This document shows positions 61,366 to 64,000 of a stretch of DNA of 64,000 nt, one piece after another. The DNA is from a virus. The DNA is taken from positions 19,623-83,622 of IMG/VR virus record IMGVR_UViG_3300044644_001125; one strand, 5' to 3'. The notes beneath the pieces were generated by a model. That model had not been told where the DNA came from, did not search any database, and worked only from the letters and a program-made list of their open reading frames with translations. Made by a program: the position numbers and the translations under genes. How positions within the stretch are numbered: the stretch's first letter is position 1; every line of letters begins with the position of its first letter.

Positions 61366-61977
61366 TTATCTTTTAGTTAGAATCAATCTAATGTCTTTCT
61401 TTTCTGGGGTATAAGCCCAAACTCGTTGGTCGAAGTCGTAGTCTTCTTCACCGTGGTGTAGTTTAACATTGGTTTCTAGTATGGTGTTAGTTGCAATGTC
61501 TACGATGTCTACTTGGTATTCTTCTAGGTTGCTAAACATTTTCCAAAGTTTTCTCGCGCCATAGTATTGTTCTTCGCCACCCATTAGCGTATAACCTGCG
61601 TCAATTAGGCTCATATAGCTACCTGATGCAATGCCACGTCCATATTGGTTATCGACAACCTTGACTGCTTTAACGCTTAGTATGTTACTATAGTGTTCAA
61701 AGTTTGGCATTTTTTCAAGGCTAATTTCACCAGATACTTTAAACTTATCCTTTATAGTTTTGTAGTTCTTATCGATGTCTTCAGCAAAGAACCCGACAAC
61801 AAACTCATAAGAGTTGTTTAGTTGATAGCGTTCCATTACGCTATCAGTCGTGTTTACAGTTCCAACAAAGGTATATTTGCTTTTCATTACACCCATTGTT
61901 ATATCTGAATAGGCTAGTTGGGTATTCCATTCACCGTATCGTGCGATTGACATTTCTGTTAAGTCTTTTATTCTCAT
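61366..61977 (-). CDS. GNAT-like protein, unknown substrate
   Basis: 203 aa. The segment VDNQYGRGIASGSYMSLIDAG, followed by GYTLMGGEEQYYGARKLWKMF, resembles the acetyl-CoA binding loop and following helix of GNAT acetyltransferase-like phage proteins. The N-terminus MRIKDLTEMSIARYGE loosely recalls the capsid targeting pattern but lacks a clean [LI]xE-[AS] site. Its stop codon is in a CTAAAAGATAA copy. It has no own standard promoter and is read from P14. Confidence 0.55.
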   Translation of the reverse strand: MRIKDLTEMSIARYGEWNTQLAYSDITMGVMKSKYTFVGTVNTTDSVMERYQLNNSYEFVVGFFAEDIDKNYKTIKDKFKVSGEISLEKMPNFEHYSNILSVKAVKVVDNQYGRGIASGSYMSLIDAGYTLMGGEEQYYGARKLWKMFSNLEEYQVDIVDIATNTILETNVKLHHGEEDYDFDQRVWAYTPEKKDIRLILTKR

Positions 61978-61994
61978 GGTCGTTCTCTTGGTTA

Positions 61995-62023
61995 CAAGGC
62001 TCGCCTACGGCTCGCAAGCCTTG
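61995..62023. repeat. GCTCGC-type hairpin in leader
   Basis: CAAGGCT / AGCCTTG arms enclose CGC...GCTCGC; located between the 52-aa gene and the GNAT-like gene. Confidence 0.7.
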
Positions 62024-62041
62024 TATTGAGTTATCTTTTAG

Positions 62042-62200
62042 TTATCTATCGCCAACTGCTTCGTTATGTAGTTGTTTAATGCGTTCGTCTGTTTCGATGG
62101 CAAAGTAACTTTGTAAAATGCTTTTTAAGTATCCAACGTCTTCTAAACAGGTATCTAGTGCATCATCGACTAATTCGTCTATTAGTTGTTCAATATTCAT
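62042..62200 (-). CDS. Small acidic early protein
   Basis: 52 aa (MNIEQLIDELVDDAL...EAVGDR), acidic helix. Own promoter P14 and leader with AGAGGCACTACCC. No family recognised. Confidence 0.65.
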   Translation of the reverse strand: MNIEQLIDELVDDALDTCLEDVGYLKSILQSYFAIETDERIKQLHNEAVGDR

Positions 62201-62228
62201 GGGTAGTGCCTCTTTGTTTTGTTAAGGT

Positions 62229-62263
62229 GCGAGTAGTATATAACTACTCGCTGGGTTTGTCAA
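62229..62263 (-). promoter_or_regulatory. Early promoter P14 with 9-bp dyad
   Basis: Reverse strand: TTGACA, 17 bp, TATACT (62235-62263); arms GCGAGTAGT at 62229-62237 and 62243-62251. Confidence 0.9.
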
Positions 62264-62270
62264 TTGTTTT

Positions 62271-62447
62271 TTATTGGTCTTCTAGCATTAAGTCTTCAAG
62301 GTTTGTAACTAAGCCGTCAAAGTCTTCATCTGGGCCGAGTGTACTTGCGTAGAAGAAGACTGTTTCGCGGTCGATGCCGAAGTCATCTGCTAGGTTGTTC
62401 AAGTAGTCTTTGCGGTTTTTGTAACCTTCTTCAGTGTAAATGCTCAT
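62271..62447 (-). CDS. Small acidic early protein
   Basis: 58 aa (MSIYTEEGYKNRKDYL...MLEDQ). The layout, LADDFGIDRETVFFYASTLG, is seen in small phage proteins that may bind host factors; no function assigned. Confidence 0.65.
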   Translation of the reverse strand: MSIYTEEGYKNRKDYLNNLADDFGIDRETVFFYASTLGPDEDFDGLVTNLEDLMLEDQ

Positions 62448-62498
62448 AGGTAGTGCCTCTTTGGTTATCTTGTAGCGGTATTGCTACAAGGTGGTTAT

Positions 62499-62527
62499 AT
62501 TCTAAAAGATAATTGATTTACTGTCAA
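62499..62527 (-). promoter_or_regulatory. Early promoter P16 with ATTATCTTTTAG motif and leader hairpin
   Basis: Reverse strand: TTGACA, 17 bp, TAGAAT with ATTATCTTTTAG in the spacer. The leader has a CTTGTAGC/GCTACAAG hairpin (62469-62490). Confidence 0.85.
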
Positions 62528-62532
62528 CTGTT

Positions 62533-62751
62533 TTATTGTACTGGTTTGCCATTTTCGTCATAGATACCAGTACGGTTGTGCATTTCGTCATAGTTGTCTA
62601 GGCATTCATTGATTTTGTCGTTGTTGCCTTTGTAGAGTGTTTTACAGAAACCCACTTGATAGCCTACTGTTGGTTCTACTGCTCTATAGATAAAGTAAGC
62701 ACTTGTTAAGGTGATTACTGATAATATGATTGATGTTATGATTTCTTTCAT
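62533..62751 (-). CDS. Small membrane protein
   Basis: 72 aa. One N-terminal membrane segment (IITSIILSVITLTSAYFIY) and a polar tail with two Cys (GFCKTL and INECL), which could form a disulphide if periplasmic. Early promoter P17. Possible inner-membrane effector. Confidence 0.7.
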   Translation of the reverse strand: MKEIITSIILSVITLTSAYFIYRAVEPTVGYQVGFCKTLYKGNNDKINECLDNYDEMHNRTGIYDENGKPVQ

Positions 62752-62772
62752 TGTTTTTCTCTGTTCGGTTAA

Positions 62773-62810
62773 GGTGGTGATAGTTTAATCGTTTATCACC
62801 ACCGTGTCAA
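62773..62810 (-). promoter_or_regulatory. Early promoter P17 with 10-bp dyad
   Basis: Reverse strand: TTGACA, 17 bp, TAAACT (62782-62810); arms GGTGGTGATA at 62773-62782 and 62794-62803. Confidence 0.9.
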
Positions 62811-62817
62811 ATCTTTT

Positions 62818-62976
62818 TTATGCGAAGTCTTTAACTAATTCTACTTCGGTTGCGTATGGGAAGAACTGCTCGAATAACTCGTTTGCTTTGGTCGATGACT
62901 CTGCGTTGATTACCAAGGTTTCTTCAGTGCCGTACATACCAATGTAGTGGTATTGATATGGGAATAGTTCTTTCAT
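62818..62976 (-). CDS. Small acidic early protein
   Basis: 52 aa (MKELFPYQYHYIGMYG...VKDFA). A beta hairpin then a helix (SSTKANELFEQFFPYA), a compact fold common in small phage proteins. No family recognised. Confidence 0.65.
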   Translation of the reverse strand: MKELFPYQYHYIGMYGTEETLVINAESSTKANELFEQFFPYATEVELVKDFA

Positions 62977-63004
62977 TTGTAGTGCCTCTTGGTTTTGTTA
63001 AGGT

Positions 63005-63039
63005 GGGTACAGTATAGTTGTTCTGTACCCAGTTGTCAA
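63005..63039 (-). promoter_or_regulatory. Early promoter P18 with 8-bp dyad
   Basis: Reverse strand: TTGACA, 17 bp, TATACT (63011-63039); arms GGGTACAG at 63005-63012 and 63023-63030. Confidence 0.9.
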
Positions 63040-63042
63040 CTA

Positions 63043-63231
63043 TTATTTTGATTGGCAGGTTGCCGCGTATCCGATTAAACCTTCTTCTAGTGCGTGGTTT
63101 AATGCTGGTGTAATTTGTGCTTTGTAGGTTTCGCATTCAGCAGTGGTTGTGAAGTTACGCGCCACATTAGTTGGTGTGTCGTTGTTCATGTCAACTGGTG
63201 TGAAGTAAAGTGATACGAGTAAGATAATCAT
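63043..63231 (-). CDS. Small possibly exported protein
   Basis: 62 aa. A short hydrophobic start (MIILLVSLYFTPVD) could be a signal or membrane anchor, followed by a polar part with two Cys (AECETY and ATCQSK). Could be periplasmic. Confidence 0.6.
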   Translation of the reverse strand: MIILLVSLYFTPVDMNNDTPTNVARNFTTTAECETYKAQITPALNHALEEGLIGYAATCQSK

Positions 63232-63261
63232 TTTGTTTGTCCTGTAGTGCTTTGTTAAGGT

Positions 63262-63296
63262 GGGTACATTGTATTCTCAATGTACCCAGTTGTCAA
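63262..63296 (-). promoter_or_regulatory. Early promoter P19 with 10-bp dyad
   Basis: Reverse strand: TTGACA, 17 bp, TACAAT (63268-63296); arms GGGTACATTG at 63262-63271 and 63278-63287. Confidence 0.9.
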
Positions 63297-63302
63297 CTCT
63301 TT

Positions 63303-63497
63303 TTATCCTATTGCTTGCACTAAGTATGCGTAGGTGATTTCTTTCTTCGTGCCTTTTGGTAATCCTAGTAGCTGGCAAGCTACTGTGTTTGCTGATTTTC
63401 CACGACCTTTCAATCCTTTGATTTCTAATCCAAGTGCTGATTTCAAGGTTAATAATTGGAATCTGCTGATTTGTTCTGGTGTAGTTAATGCGCTCAT
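63303..63497 (-). CDS. Small basic early protein
   Basis: 64 aa, basic, helical (SRFQLLTLKSALGLEIKGLKG), ending AYLVQAIG. No family recognised; could bind nucleic acid. Confidence 0.65.
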   Translation of the reverse strand: MSALTTPEQISRFQLLTLKSALGLEIKGLKGRGKSANTVACQLLGLPKGTKKEITYAYLVQAIG

Positions 63498-63534
63498 CTT
63501 TGTATCTCCGGTAGTGCTTTGTTAAGGTGGGTAT

Positions 63535-63563
63535 AGTTTAGTCGTTTATGCCTACATTGTCAA
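63535..63563 (-). promoter_or_regulatory. Early promoter P20
   Basis: Reverse strand: TTGACA, 17 bp, TAAACT, with only a weak, imperfect dyad. Confidence 0.82.
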
Positions 63564-63783
63564 CAACTTTCGTTAAACAATCTACAGGATAATAACAACA
63601 GTCGCCAAAAGATACTGAATACGAGTACCACGTAGTCATTACACCGTCTATGAGGTTATTCCATTCGCTTTGCTTGGTATTGACTACGTCACCAATGATA
63701 GGCTTTGAACCTCCTAAGTCTAGGCTAAGTGTTAAGCCTATCACTGAGTTGATGTCTGTTTTCATGCGATCTAGTACGTTCAT
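63538..63783 (-). CDS. Hypothetical early protein
   Basis: 81 aa (MNVLDRMKTDINSVIGL...). A Cys pair (DCCYYPVDC) near residue 61. Its 3-prime end overlaps P20. No family recognised. Confidence 0.62.
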   Translation of the reverse strand: MNVLDRMKTDINSVIGLTLSLDLGGSKPIIGDVVNTKQSEWNNLIDGVMTTWYSYSVSFGDCCYYPVDCLTKVVDNVGIND

Positions 63784-63831
63784 GGTTTGTCCTTTGACAG
63801 CTCGCGCTAACGCGCTCGCATAATATAATCT

Positions 63832-64000
63832 TTAGTCTGCTGGTTTAACATGGATTATGTTTATATCACTACCGTGTTTATAATGTGCCATCTTTCTTGC
63901 GTTTTCTGCATCTGATATAGTAATATAGTCATACTGGGTAATGGTACGTTTAGTGAAGTTGTAATCGTACTTCTCGAAGTAGACTTCAAACTGGGTTAGT
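63832..64000 (-). CDS. Partial early protein
   Basis: Open from the window edge to a TAA at 63832; 56 C-terminal residues are visible (YDYITISDAENARKMAHYKH in the middle). The D-Y-I-T-I-S-D-A-x-N-A-x-K-M-A pattern resembles small phage proteins of unknown role. The start is outside the window. Confidence 0.6.
   Translation of the reverse strand, partial: LTQFEVYFEKYDYNFTKRTITQYDYITISDAENARKMAHYKHGSDINIIHVKPAD

Noticed and set aside
55644-64000. Host or plasmid origin for the early block
   Set aside because: The promoters and leader are repeated throughout and match early promoters near gp32 and 43318, so it is part of the phage.

Overview
The window is a segment of an AT-rich, tailed, T4-superfamily (myovirus) phage genome. 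The evidence is a neck, tail, head-completion and terminase block (gp13, gp14, gp15, sheath, tube, gp4, small and large terminase) together with T4-type replication and recombination genes (gp32, UvsX, UvsW, gp61 primase, gp41 helicase). No integrase, plasmid or host housekeeping genes were seen. Gene make-up is closer to the marine/freshwater T4-like groups than to coliphage T4. The host cannot be named from the sequence; early promoters of TTGACA-N17-TATAAT type fit a proteobacterial sigma70 polymerase.

Layout. 1-12.7 kb: virion morphogenesis. 13-21.4 kb: the large terminase gene, broken into three separate ORFs. One contiguous LAGLIDADG intein sits in Walker A, and two atypically split inteins (N-piece about 30-40 aa, C-piece about 112-114 aa) lie at the two breaks. 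The first break carries an HNH endonuclease gene, reverse-strand genes and an RNA-like stretch; the second carries a Vsr/EDxHD-like endonuclease gene. 21.5-29.2 kb: conserved phage genes, a frameshifted homing endonuclease, an odd tRNA, gp32, UvsX (with a mini-intein) and a UvsY candidate. 29.3-40.1 kb: a glycan island with a packaged kinase-like protein, a nucleotidyltransferase-cupin fusion, many glycosyltransferases, an epimerase and a methyltransferase. 40.1-50.4 kb: replication (UvsW with intein, a possible clamp-loader subunit, a miniature DnaE-like protein, primase, gp41 helicase with mini-intein). 50.4-54.6 kb: accessory genes including probable capsid-internal proteins and a DpdA-like protein. 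54.6-55.6 kb: gene-free, repeat-rich. 55.6-64 kb: about 23 small reverse-strand early genes, most with their own promoter and a shared leader.

How it works together. Early genes use strong sigma70 promoters, many of which place the -10 box inside an inverted repeat. Late genes use a T4-late-like TAAATA element, often as GCTAAATA placed 5-6 nt before ATG, which implies leaderless late mRNAs. Packaging and replication ATPases are interrupted at their P-loops by inteins (TerL, UvsX, UvsW, gp41), so four nucleotide motors need protein splicing; TerL also needs trans-splicing of three chains. Several proteins start with a T4-like capsid targeting peptide ending in [LI]xE, suggesting a set of packaged and injected proteins. 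A 12-mer, CTAAAAGATAAT, is scattered on both strands, often at stop codons and inside early promoters.
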